Source: JAEUIE01 sp047602475
GTDB taxonomy: Bacteria; Planctomycetota; Planctomycetia; Gemmatales; HRBIN36
Assembly (NCBI GenBank): GCA_047602475.1
Contig: JASGHE010000002.1
Location: forward strand, 744,001-808,000
DNA: 64,000 nucleotides
Direction of reading: 5' to 3'
The position numbers were made by a program, and so were the translations under genes. The notes under the pieces were generated by a model. That model was given only the letters and a program-made list of their open reading frames with translations. It was not told the origin of the DNA and searched no databases. Numbering within the stretch: position 1 is the first letter of the stretch; each line of letters starts with the position of its first letter. Positions 45,985 to 54,376 of the stretch are shown here, one piece after another.

Positions 45985-47265
45985 TTACCGAGGAGTGATC
46001 CGATCTTTGCCCACGAATGGCCTCAACACCTCCGGAATGATCACACTTCCATCCGCCTGCTGATAGTTCTCCAGAATAGCGATGATGGCCCGAGTGATGG
46101 CGACTGCGGTCCCATTGAGCGTGTGAGCATAACGGGTGCCTTTGCCACCTGCTGCCTTGCTACGAATGTTGAGTCTGCGGGACTGATAATCGGTGCAGTT
46201 GGAAGTGCTCGTTACTTCGCCATACTCGCCTGCTGTGCCACGACCGGGCATCCAGGCTTCGAGGTCGTACTTGCGATAAGCGGGTCCGCCGAGGTCGCCG
46301 GTGCAGGTATCGATGACCTGATAGGGGATGCCCAAGCCCTGGAAGATCGCTTCTTCGAGGCCAAGGATTTCGAGATGTACCGCTTCGGACTGCTCCGGGG
46401 TGCTGTAGGCGAACATCTCAACCTTGGTGAACTGATGAACCCGGTAGAGACCACGGGTATCGCGCCCCGGTGCACCCGCTTCGGTACGGAAGCAGTGGGA
46501 GAGCCCAACGTACCGCAGAGGGAACTTGGCTTCATCCAGAATCTGCTGCATGTGCAGACCGCCCAGGGTGATCTCAGCGGTGGCCACCAGGCAGAGATCG
46601 GTATTCTCGACCGAATAGATCTGCGTCTCCGGACCACGGGGAATGAAGCCAATGCCTTCCAGCACTTCGACCTTGGCCATGTCGGGAGTGACGATGGGAA
46701 TGAAGCCTGCCTTGTTGAGCGTGCTCATTGCATACTGGATGAGGGCGATCTCCAGCATGGCTGCTTCGTTCTTCAGGAAGTAGAACTTGGGGCCGGCGAC
46801 GGCTGAGCCTGCTTCAAAGTCGCAGAGATCGAGCTTCTCGCACAGGGCAACATGATCGAGCGGTTTGAAATCGAACTTGGTCGGCGTGCCCCACTTCTTG
46901 ATGACCTTGTTGGCGGCTGAGTCGGTACCGACAGGCGCATCCGGGTGTGTCAGGTTGGGGATCAGTCGCAGTACGGTACGTAGCTCTTCATCAATCGTCT
47001 TCTGCTTAGCTTCCAGTTCCCCTACCTGGGCACGCATCGCTCGGCCTTCTTCGATCAGCGCCTGACGCTTGGCTGCGTCCTTCTCCTTGCCGGTCGACTT
47101 GGCCAGTTCGTTCTGCTTGGCCTGAATCGCCTGCACTTCCTTGCCCAGATTCTTGCGATCAGCGACGAGCGTTGGCACCCGGTCCAGATCGGTCTTCACG
47201 TTTCGATTAACATTGTTGGTGCGAACGAGGTCAAGATTGTCAGCGACGAATTGAGCATCAAGCAT
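45985..47265 (-). CDS. serS: seryl-tRNA synthetase
   Basis: 426 residues. Charges tRNA-Ser, including the tRNA-Ser(TGA) encoded in this window. N-terminal coiled coil at about 25-105 (RKNLGKEVQAIQAKQNELAKSTGKEKDAAKRQALIEE), then the class II catalytic core: motif 2 SHCFRTEAGAPGRDTRGLYRVHQFTKVEMF, and motif 3 NGTAVAITRAIIAILENYQ. The HTLNGTAVA ending is canonical. ATG 47265 starts MLDAQFVADNLDLVR. It heads the serS-dxr-rseP cluster, with only 2 bases between the serS stop and dxr start. Confidence 0.96.
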   Translation of the reverse strand: MLDAQFVADNLDLVRTNNVNRNVKTDLDRVPTLVADRKNLGKEVQAIQAKQNELAKSTGKEKDAAKRQALIEEGRAMRAQVGELEAKQKTIDEELRTVLRLIPNLTHPDAPVGTDSAANKVIKKWGTPTKFDFKPLDHVALCEKLDLCDFEAGSAVAGPKFYFLKNEAAMLEIALIQYAMSTLNKAGFIPIVTPDMAKVEVLEGIGFIPRGPETQIYSVENTDLCLVATAEITLGGLHMQQILDEAKFPLRYVGLSHCFRTEAGAPGRDTRGLYRVHQFTKVEMFAYSTPEQSEAVHLEILGLEEAIFQGLGIPYQVIDTCTGDLGGPAYRKYDLEAWMPGRGTAGEYGEVTSTSNCTDYQSRRLNIRSKAAGGKGTRYAHTLNGTAVAITRAIIAILENYQQADGSVIIPEVLRPFVGKDRITPR

Positions 47266-47287
47266 GACTGAAGGTAATCCGGTGTTA

Positions 47288-47415
47288 AGCCCCGAAGGGG
47301 CGGGAGATCATAGCCCAGAGCGAAGCTCTGGGTAGGTTGGTGATAGTTTATGTAAGCCCCGAAGGGGCGAGAGAGTTCGGGAGCTAACCCAATCCCCTCC
47401 CGCCCCTTCGGGGCT
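47288..47415. repeat. AGCCCCGAAGGGGCG repeat cluster
   Basis: AGCCCCGAAGGGGCGGGAG at 47288-47306, TAGCCCAGAGCGAAGCTCTGGG at 47311, AAGCCCCGAAGGGGCGAGAG at 47354, and the inverted CTCCCGCCCCTTCGGGGCT at 47397-47415. These hairpins fill the gap between serS and gltA. Confidence 0.8.
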
Positions 47416-47441
47416 GATAACTGACGGCTGAAAGCTGACAG

Positions 47442-48599
47442 CTATGACGCTCTCTGTTCCAGCGGCACATACTCCGCATCTTCCACGCCCACGAAAACCT
47501 GCTCAGGGCGATAGATGCGGTTCTTGTGAATCTGTTCGATCCAGTGGCTTAGCCAGCCAGCCGAGCGGGCCAGGGCAAAGATCGGCGTGAAGAGATCGAT
47601 GGGTATGCCAAGAGCCTTGTAGACGATGCCCGAATAGAAATCGACGTTCGGATAAATGCCCTTGGGGCCAAGGATGTTGACCGCGGCCCGTTCCATTTCG
47701 ACGGCTGTCTCGTACATCTTAGGCCGCCCCGATTCGACGAAGACATGCTCAGCCAGTTCCTGCAGCACGGTGGCGCGGGGATCTTTGACCTTGTACACTC
47801 GATGGCCAAAACCCATGATCTTGCGCTTGGTGGCAACGGCATGTTCGAGCCAGGCACGGGCCTTGCTCGGATCGCCGATCTCTTCAAGATAAGGCAGCAC
47901 TTCTTCGTTCGCCCCACCATGCAGCGGCCCGGAAAGGGTGCCGATAGCGCCGCTGATCACCGCATAGGGATCAGCCAGCGTCGAGCCGACGACCCGTGCT
48001 GAGAATGTCGAGGCGTTCATGGTGTGTTCAGCGTGCAGAATGAAGCAGGCATCGAGCACCTTGCGAACAGCCGGCGTGGGGATGCGTTCAAAGAGCATCC
48101 AGTAGAAGTTGCCGGCGTGATCGAGATCGTCACGGGGGTCGAGCGGCTTGTCGCCATTGCGGATACGATGGTAGGCAGCAACGATCGTCGGCATGCTGGC
48201 AATGATGCGCAGCACTGCATCCCAGTTGTCCTTCGGATCAGGCGTAACTGGCTTGGTCGGATAGTAGGAACTGAGAAGAGCCACCATACCCTGCAGGATG
48301 CCCATGCAGTTGCCCTTCTCAGGCAGACAGGCCATCAGGTCGAGTAGCTTGGTCTTCAGCTTGCGTCGGCTGCGCAGGTCTTGATCAAAATCGACCAGTT
48401 CCTTCTGCGAAGGGAGCTTGCCGTTCAACAGAAGATAGGTCGTTTCCTCGAAGCAGCTTTCCTTGGCGAGCGTCTCCGCTGCGATGCCGCGATATTCGAG
48501 CCGGGCCCGTTTGCCGTCGATGTAACTGACTGCCGACTCAGCCACGGGAATGTTGTCCAACCCCGGGGCAATGACCGCAGTGGGTGCCTCGCTCACCAT
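47442..48599 (-). CDS. gltA: citrate synthase
   Basis: 385 residues from ATG 48599 (MVSEAPTAVIAPGLDNIP). Condenses acetyl-CoA with oxaloacetate. Family landmarks: YRGIAAETLAKESCFEETTYLLL, LHAEHTMNASTFSARVVGSTLADPYA (oxaloacetate-binding His), GPLHGGANEEVL, GFGHRVYKVKDPRA (second active-site His) and PNVDFYSGIVYKALGIP (active-site Asp). The frame extends to 48659 but that part has no family match. It is upstream of serS on the same strand, separated by repeats. Confidence 0.96.
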   Translation of the reverse strand: MVSEAPTAVIAPGLDNIPVAESAVSYIDGKRARLEYRGIAAETLAKESCFEETTYLLLNGKLPSQKELVDFDQDLRSRRKLKTKLLDLMACLPEKGNCMGILQGMVALLSSYYPTKPVTPDPKDNWDAVLRIIASMPTIVAAYHRIRNGDKPLDPRDDLDHAGNFYWMLFERIPTPAVRKVLDACFILHAEHTMNASTFSARVVGSTLADPYAVISGAIGTLSGPLHGGANEEVLPYLEEIGDPSKARAWLEHAVATKRKIMGFGHRVYKVKDPRATVLQELAEHVFVESGRPKMYETAVEMERAAVNILGPKGIYPNVDFYSGIVYKALGIPIDLFTPIFALARSAGWLSHWIEQIHKNRIYRPEQVFVGVEDAEYVPLEQRAS

Positions 48600-48835
48600 A
48601 GAACCCTCTATCCTCGGCCGACTTCGCTGCCAAGGTGGGATGAGCAGAAAGCCGGTCAATACGTGTAATTTAACCTATGGGCATTATCAGGAAAGCAGGG
48701 TGGAAGGCAAAGGGGGAATTGAAAACAGTGGAGAGAACGCTGGAGTGGTCGAAATAGATATCTTTTACCTCTCAAGATACCTATGATCATTTATCAAGTG
48801 AGGATAGAATGGATAGATACGCAGGAGCTTTGGCG

Positions 48836-49060
48836 ATGAGTACATTTGGCGTACTACAGTCTGGGGTCATTGTCCCTGAAAAGCCTCTACCTTTTCCCGA
48901 AGGCTCGCGGTTCCGGATCAGCATTGATCCAGATAAGGAACAATACGATGGCACGGGACTGGCTTCCGACCTTCTGCAATGGGCAGGACAGGGACAAGAT
49001 TTACCCGCTGACCTGGCACGCAATCATGATCACTATTTACATGGAACCGACAAGAAATGA
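48836..49060 (+). CDS. AF2212-like antitoxin (module 3)
   Basis: 74 residues. The fold is that of the DUF104/AF2212-like antitoxins: GVLQSGVIVPEKPLPFPEGSRFRISI, then an acidic helical tail. ATG 48836 is chosen over 48809 because AGGAG lies 8 bases upstream and the family starts there. The stop overlaps the toxin start as ATGA. Confidence 0.8.
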   Translation: MSTFGVLQSGVIVPEKPLPFPEGSRFRISIDPDKEQYDGTGLASDLLQWAGQGQDLPADLARNHDHYLHGTDKK

Positions 49061-49464
49061 TCGAATGGTTCGCTGACACGTACTTCTTTCTGGCTCTGCG
49101 AAATCCTAAAGATACGGGACATCAACTGGCTGCCAGTGTTCTGCCTTCTTTAAAACAAGTTCGACTGGTGACCACTTCTTGGGTATTGACTGAAATAGCT
49201 GATGCCTTAGCGAGTCCTCGGAATCGTGAAGGGTTTGGTCATCTTCGAAAAATGCTTGAACAGCATCGGGCCATCATAGTCCCACCCACAGTCGAGCTAT
49301 TTGAAACAGGCATTGATCTCTACTTGAACCGGCCTGATAAAGAATGGTCTCTGACAGATTGCATCTCATTTGTTGTCATGAAAGATCGTGGTATTACTGA
49401 GTCTCTAACGGCTGATCATCATTTTGAACAAGCTGGTTTTGTTGCCCTGTTAGCTTCGTCATGA
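49057..49464 (+). CDS. PIN-domain toxin, VapC family (module 3)
   Basis: 135 residues. D7 (WFADTYFF), E46 (WVLTEIAD), D101 (SLTDCISFVVM) and D120 (LTADHHFEQAGF) are the PIN catalytic set. Closely related to the toxin at 13909-14322, but with a different antitoxin family. Predicted RNase toxin held in check by the overlapping upstream gene. Confidence 0.88.
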   Translation: MIEWFADTYFFLALRNPKDTGHQLAASVLPSLKQVRLVTTSWVLTEIADALASPRNREGFGHLRKMLEQHRAIIVPPTVELFETGIDLYLNRPDKEWSLTDCISFVVMKDRGITESLTADHHFEQAGFVALLASS

Positions 49465-49684
49465 TCCGTGTGATCCACACAGCCGTTAATCTTGTCAATG
49501 TTTAGCAGTTTGTACAGCAATTACTTTTTCTTTCATTCAAGTTGTCAAACCTCGAGAGAGGCACGTCGTGATCATCTCTACCACCTGTTCCGATCAACCG
49601 GGAACGTTGACAACATATTGAACATCAATCATTTCCCCCTTTTCAAGGCTATCCTCATACTTGCCGAGTTATCCCATAGAGCCC

Positions 49685-50266
49685 ATGCCCAGATGGGGGC
49701 ATCTGGCGACGATCAACCTGCACCATGTCCCGGGGAGGACTGGATTGGATAAGAATGCTCTTCAACTTGGCTTTCTCACGATCCAGCAGGACCAGCAGGG
49801 CTATAGTGGCGGGTACCTGGTAACTAACGCCTGGGGCAGACCTCTCGAGTTCCGCCTGACTACTTCTGTTGCCCCCAACAAAGTTCAACAACTGCTCTAC
49901 GGCCCTACTCTGCGACCATATATATGTTCCGACCTGCTTGGCAAAGTCCTCGTCGAAAAGGCCGGCGCTCAGGTGCAACTGGTCGTCACCGATTGCGATG
50001 CAGCCCTCGAACTCCGCAACCAGGTGCAGCACCCAGTAGCCTGGCTGGCTCCGATGGATCACAGTCTCTTTCACGAATGGGAAGCGACGCTTATCGCCAA
50101 GGCCAAGTCCTACGCCCTGCTGGCCCATCCGAAGTTCCCCGACGATGTTGATGCGATCAAGGAACTGCTCCAGCAGACCGAAGTCAGCGATTTGGCAGAA
50201 CCGTTTGGCCGAGTGCGCGAAGCACTTCTCGAAGCACGCAAGATGGGTGCCCTCAAGGCTGCTTAG
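49685..50266 (+). CDS. hypothetical protein upstream of SNF2 helicase, 193 aa
   Basis: Not recognised. ATG 49685 (MPRWGHLATINLHHVPGRTG); the frame is open to a TTG at 49661. Contains a distinct LGFLTIQQDQQGYSGGYLVTNAWGRPLEFRLTTSV segment and a central GPTLRPYICSDLLGKVLVEKAGAQVQLVVTDCDAALELRN. No signal peptide. It lies 72 bases before the helicase gene on the same strand. A role connected to that helicase is a guess from position. Confidence 0.6.
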   Translation: MPRWGHLATINLHHVPGRTGLDKNALQLGFLTIQQDQQGYSGGYLVTNAWGRPLEFRLTTSVAPNKVQQLLYGPTLRPYICSDLLGKVLVEKAGAQVQLVVTDCDAALELRNQVQHPVAWLAPMDHSLFHEWEATLIAKAKSYALLAHPKFPDDVDAIKELLQQTEVSDLAEPFGRVREALLEARKMGALKAA

Positions 50267-50338
50267 TAGACGTGAACCAGGAATGGGTGCCACGGTTTCG
50301 GTACTCCGTAACCGTGCTTTCCCGAAGCAGGACACCTC

Positions 50339-52198
50339 ATGAGCGACAGGAACGATCTTCCCCTGTTCCGACCGGTGCGACTCAGTAGCCATGCTGAGAC
50401 GATTGCTGCCCCACGCAATCTGCTGGCCAAAAAGACGGCGACTCAGGAACCTCTCGTAGCCCCAGAGGTACAGTCACTGCAACTCGACCTCGGCTGCTCG
50501 GCCTTCGAGGTGCCAGCACTGGCGAAATTGCTCGAACCTCGCATCCGTCCGGCACAAATGAAGTTGGCTCCTCCAACCGTTCGTTCGATCGTGGGTAGTA
50601 ACAAGCTCCAGTTCGATGTGCAGGTCGAAGGCTGGAAGTTCCTCTCACCCGGACATTCAGCTACGACTCCCGCTCTCGCCACTCTCAATTCTCTACTGCC
50701 CACTCCACCTCCATCAATCGAAGAACTGCTTACCCCCAAGACTGAAAAACCAACCCGGCAGAAGCCGCCGGCTGAGTTGGTGATGTTAAAGGAACGCCTG
50801 CTTACTCTGTTGCAGCCTCCGCTCGAAAACCTCTTCCATGGCAAGAAGATCGAACTTCCCTTCAAACCGTTTCCCTATCAGATGGAAGGGATCGCCTTCC
50901 TGATGCCACGCCATGGCACTCTGTTAGCCGATGAAATGGGCCTGGGCAAAACCATGCAGGCCATTCTTTCGTTACGGCTGCTGCTCCATGCAGGCGAAGT
51001 CCGCCGGGCGATCATCGTTTGCCCGAAGCCGCTCGTTCCCAACTGGCTCAATGAACTGAAACTCTGGGCCCCCGATGTCCCCGTCGAAGTCATCGGGGGC
51101 GATGGCCTGGCTCGGAAAGTGGCTTGGACTGCCTCCAACTCACCCGTCAAGCTGGTCAATTACGAACTGCTCACCCGTGACGCTGACTTCGCACTCGATG
51201 AGAATGTCGAGTTCGATCTGGTCATTCTCGACGAAGCCCAGCGTATCAAGAACGAAGGGAACAAAACCGCTGAGGTCGTCAGATCGCTCAACCGAAAACG
51301 TAGCTGGGCGATGACCGGCACCCCCATCGAAAACCGTCCCGCTGACCTCATCAACATCTGGGCGTTCGTTCATCCCGGTGAGATTCCCCACGATACGCCG
51401 ATCAAGGAACTCGCCCACCGCACACGGGATGGCATCCTCCGCCGTGTCAAAGAAGACGTGATGAAGGACATGCCTCCCAAGCTGATACAGGATGTGTATC
51501 TCGAACTCGCCCCCGGTCAGAAGGAAGCCTACGAGCTGGCTGAGAAGGAAGGCATCGTTCACCTCAACGATCTGGGTGAAACCATCACCGTGCAGCATGT
51601 CTTTGAACTGGTCATGCGGCTTAAGCAGATTTGCAACTTCGATCCCCGCACTGGGCAGAGCGCTAAGCTCGATCAACTCACCTCCGACATGGCTGAAGTC
51701 GCTGAGTCGGGCCGAAAGGCCATCATCTTCTCGCAGTGGGTCGAACCGCTCGAAGTGCTGGCTCAGCATCTCAATGAATTCGGCCCGCTCCTCTATCACG
51801 GCAAGGTGCCTCACTCCCAAAGGCAGAACGTGCTGACCGAGTTCAAGAACAATCCCAACAAGCACGTCATCCTGATGAGTTACGGCACCGGCAGTGTCGG
51901 CCTCAATCTACAATTCTCCAACTATGTGTTCCTCTTTGACCGTTGGTGGAACCCCGCTGTCGAAGATCAGGCCATCAACCGCGCCCACCGCATCGGACAG
52001 AAGAGCACCGTCTTCGTCAAACGATTCATCACGGAGAACACCATCGAGTGCCGCATCTGTGAAGTGCTGGAACACAAACGCCGGCTGTTTGAAGAGATCA
52101 TTGCTCAGAACGGCCAACCTGCCAGCCTGGGCCTGACCGAGAAGGAAATCTTCGGCTTGTTCAGTTTGAGCCCGAAGAGCAGGAAAACGGCGGCGTAG
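50339..52198 (+). CDS. SNF2-family DEAD/DEAH-type helicase
   Basis: 619 residues. The ATP-dependent DNA translocase core begins near residue 175: FPYQMEGIAFLMPRHGTLLADEMGLGKTMQAILSL (motifs Q and I), VILDEAQRIKN (motif II, DEAQ), AMTGTPIENR (III), then the second lobe SQWVEPLEVLAQHL, LMSYGTGSVGLNLQFSNYVFLFDRWWNP (V) and RAHRIGQKSTVFVKRFI (VI). The first 170 residues are Pro/Leu-rich and not conserved. No HNH, SWIM or other accessory domain. Role: DNA or chromatin remodelling or repair; substrate unknown. Confidence 0.9.
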   Translation: MSDRNDLPLFRPVRLSSHAETIAAPRNLLAKKTATQEPLVAPEVQSLQLDLGCSAFEVPALAKLLEPRIRPAQMKLAPPTVRSIVGSNKLQFDVQVEGWKFLSPGHSATTPALATLNSLLPTPPPSIEELLTPKTEKPTRQKPPAELVMLKERLLTLLQPPLENLFHGKKIELPFKPFPYQMEGIAFLMPRHGTLLADEMGLGKTMQAILSLRLLLHAGEVRRAIIVCPKPLVPNWLNELKLWAPDVPVEVIGGDGLARKVAWTASNSPVKLVNYELLTRDADFALDENVEFDLVILDEAQRIKNEGNKTAEVVRSLNRKRSWAMTGTPIENRPADLINIWAFVHPGEIPHDTPIKELAHRTRDGILRRVKEDVMKDMPPKLIQDVYLELAPGQKEAYELAEKEGIVHLNDLGETITVQHVFELVMRLKQICNFDPRTGQSAKLDQLTSDMAEVAESGRKAIIFSQWVEPLEVLAQHLNEFGPLLYHGKVPHSQRQNVLTEFKNNPNKHVILMSYGTGSVGLNLQFSNYVFLFDRWWNPAVEDQAINRAHRIGQKSTVFVKRFITENTIECRICEVLEHKRRLFEEIIAQNGQPASLGLTEKEIFGLFSLSPKSRKTAA

Positions 52199-52285
52199 CC
52201 TCAACCTCTACAAAATAACTATCATCCACTTGATCCTGAGCCGATTCTAGGCTTTGATACAGCATCACCTCTTCAGGATCATCTC

Positions 52286-53312
52286 ATGGCTGCTCCCACT
52301 CAACGTGAAAAGATCAAACCCGTTATTACTGTGCAGTCGCACATCCTTCAGGAGCAGATGCGATTCCCCGGTGCGTCTGGCGAGTTCTCCTGGCTGCTCT
52401 CGGGCATTACCCTGGCGACCAAACTCATCCAGGCCTCGTATTCGCCGAGCCGGGCTGTCGGATATTCTTGGCGAACATGGCGACATCAATGTGCAGGGCG
52501 AGGCCCAACAAAAGCTTGATGTCTATGCTGACGAAGTGATCCTTCATACCCTCGGATTTCGAGGCAGCATCGGTGTGCTGGCTTCTGAAGAGAACGAGAA
52601 CCCGATGATTATTCATCAGGGTTCACCCGATGCCAAGTATGCTGTTGTGTTCGATCCGCTCGATGGTTCGTCCAACATCGATGTCAATGTCAGTGTTGGA
52701 ACCACGTTCTCGATCTTCAAACGGCCCGATGGCGACCATTTGGCCAAAGACCCCAAGAACTGGCTCCTCCAACCCGGTTCCAAGCAGATTGCAGCAGGGT
52801 ACGTTGTCTACAGTTCCTCCACCATGCTGGTCTACACCGCCGGCAAAGGTGTGCATGGCTTCACCCTCGATCCCGCGATCGGGGCCTATGTGTTGAGCCA
52901 TGAGAACATCAAGATGCCCAGGCAAGGCAACTACTATTCAGTGAACGAAGCTAACCGGGAAGGGTTCCCCCCGGGGTATCGCAAGTTCCTCGAAAACCTC
53001 CGTCAGGGTAAGTTGAACAAAACCTACTCCACCCGCTACATCGGTTCGATGGTACCCGACTTTCACCGCACCCTCCTCAAAGGTGGTGTCTTCCTCTACC
53101 CTCCCACCACGAAGTATCCTGATGGCAAACTACGATTGCTCTACGAAGCCAACCCCGTCGCCTTCATCGCCGAGCAAGCCGGCGGCGTAGCGACCAATGG
53201 CTCTAAACGCATTCTCGATATCCATCCGGAGAGCATTCATCAACGAACCACCCTGGGTGTGGGCAGCGTCGTTGAGATGGAGGAGTTGGCGAGATGCTTG
53301 CACGGGGAATAA
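52286..53312 (+). CDS. fbp: class I fructose-1,6-bisphosphatase (frameshifted)
   Basis: 341 residues after repair. Hydrolyses fructose-1,6-bisphosphate in gluconeogenesis. KYAVVFDPLDGSSNIDVNVSVGTTFSIF is the metal-binding signature; GVLASEENENP is the substrate-binding strand and YIGSMVPDFHRTLLKGGVFLYPPT the active-site loop. The frame breaks at 52434-52436: removal of one base turns LIQASYSPS into LIQARIRRAGLSDILGEHGD. The N-terminus (PVITVQSHILQEQMRFPGASGEFSWLL) matches the class I start. Confidence 0.93.
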
Positions 53313-53344
53313 TCAAAGAGCAAAGCTGATACTTGCTCTTTCCA

Positions 53345-54115
53345 CTATTTCAACCTTCCCCAGTGAATCCAGATCTCCAGATCAAACTGAACCTTGCCAT
53401 TCTGAGCCTGGCTATCAAAGAGTTGCTTCATCTCAGCCATGAACGGGTCGTAATCAGGCTGGTTGGGTTTAGGAATGTAGGACGAAGACTGAATCCGTGC
53501 CTCGAAGAGTTCCCAGTCAAGTTGCTGAGCGTTTTGCAATGTGGCGTCGCCATAGTCCGACCCGAAGAACACGGCTGAACGCTCCGGGCTGCGATAGAGT
53601 TCAGCCAGCTTGTGATACTCCGGGCAGTACTTTCGAAGAATCGTTTCGTAGCCTTGATGCAGCGGCGAGGCATCGTGCCGACGATGATTCCACATCGCCA
53701 CGAACCAACCGGGTGAACGGAGTATTCGCACCATCTCCCGGCGGGTCTTGTCGAGATCGAACCAGTGAAACGCCTGGGCTGCGATGACGACATCAACGGA
53801 ATGATCGGGCAGCGTCGTATCTTCCGAAGTCCCCTTCACCGAACGGAACCGGGGATACCTGGCGAGAAACGCATCCCCCTCAGCCCGCATCGGGTCGTTG
53901 GGTTCCACACCAATTATCGAGTAACCCGCATCGAGAAAGGGAACTGCCGAAAGACCGGTCCCGCAGCCAAGATCGACGATGGTGTTCCCTGGCTTCACGA
54001 CACCCTGTCTTTCCAGGAAGCTAACGACCGTTGCAGGATAGCGCGGCCGAGCCTTGGCGTAGACCTCGGCTTTGGTGCTGAATCGAGTCGTGGAATCGGT
54101 GAAGGGAGTAGACAT
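53345..54115 (-). CDS. class I SAM-dependent methyltransferase
   Basis: 256 residues of the Methyltransf_11/UbiE-like type: RFSTKAEVYAKARPRYP at the start, motif I TIVDLGCGTGLSAVPFLDAG, acidic GVEPNDPM, motif SVDVVIAAQAFHWFDLDKTRREMVRIL. The C-terminal half is family-typical. Small molecule or quinone-like substrate cannot be decided. It is convergent with fbp, 32 bases apart. Confidence 0.88.
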   Translation of the reverse strand: MSTPFTDSTTRFSTKAEVYAKARPRYPATVVSFLERQGVVKPGNTIVDLGCGTGLSAVPFLDAGYSIIGVEPNDPMRAEGDAFLARYPRFRSVKGTSEDTTLPDHSVDVVIAAQAFHWFDLDKTRREMVRILRSPGWFVAMWNHRRHDASPLHQGYETILRKYCPEYHKLAELYRSPERSAVFFGSDYGDATLQNAQQLDWELFEARIQSSSYIPKPNQPDYDPFMAEMKQLFDSQAQNGKVQFDLEIWIHWGRLK

Positions 54116-54376
54116 GTCAATGCTCTAAAAACAGGGCAGTCTTCTCCCCCTAATCTAGGAGTTTCATCATTCGAAATACCCCTCCTCTCAGGACTCAGCA
54201 CTCAGGACTCAGCACTTTTGTCCCACGACATTACCTTGCATTCCCCGTGTGATCGGGTACACTTTCTATTGGCTCAGGAAATGTCGTCAGCGACGCATCG
54301 ACCTACCTTGTCGCAGACCTTTCCGCATGCCATTGCGGGTTCCGTCTGAATCTCCTTCCTGAATAGGTAAGCCACC

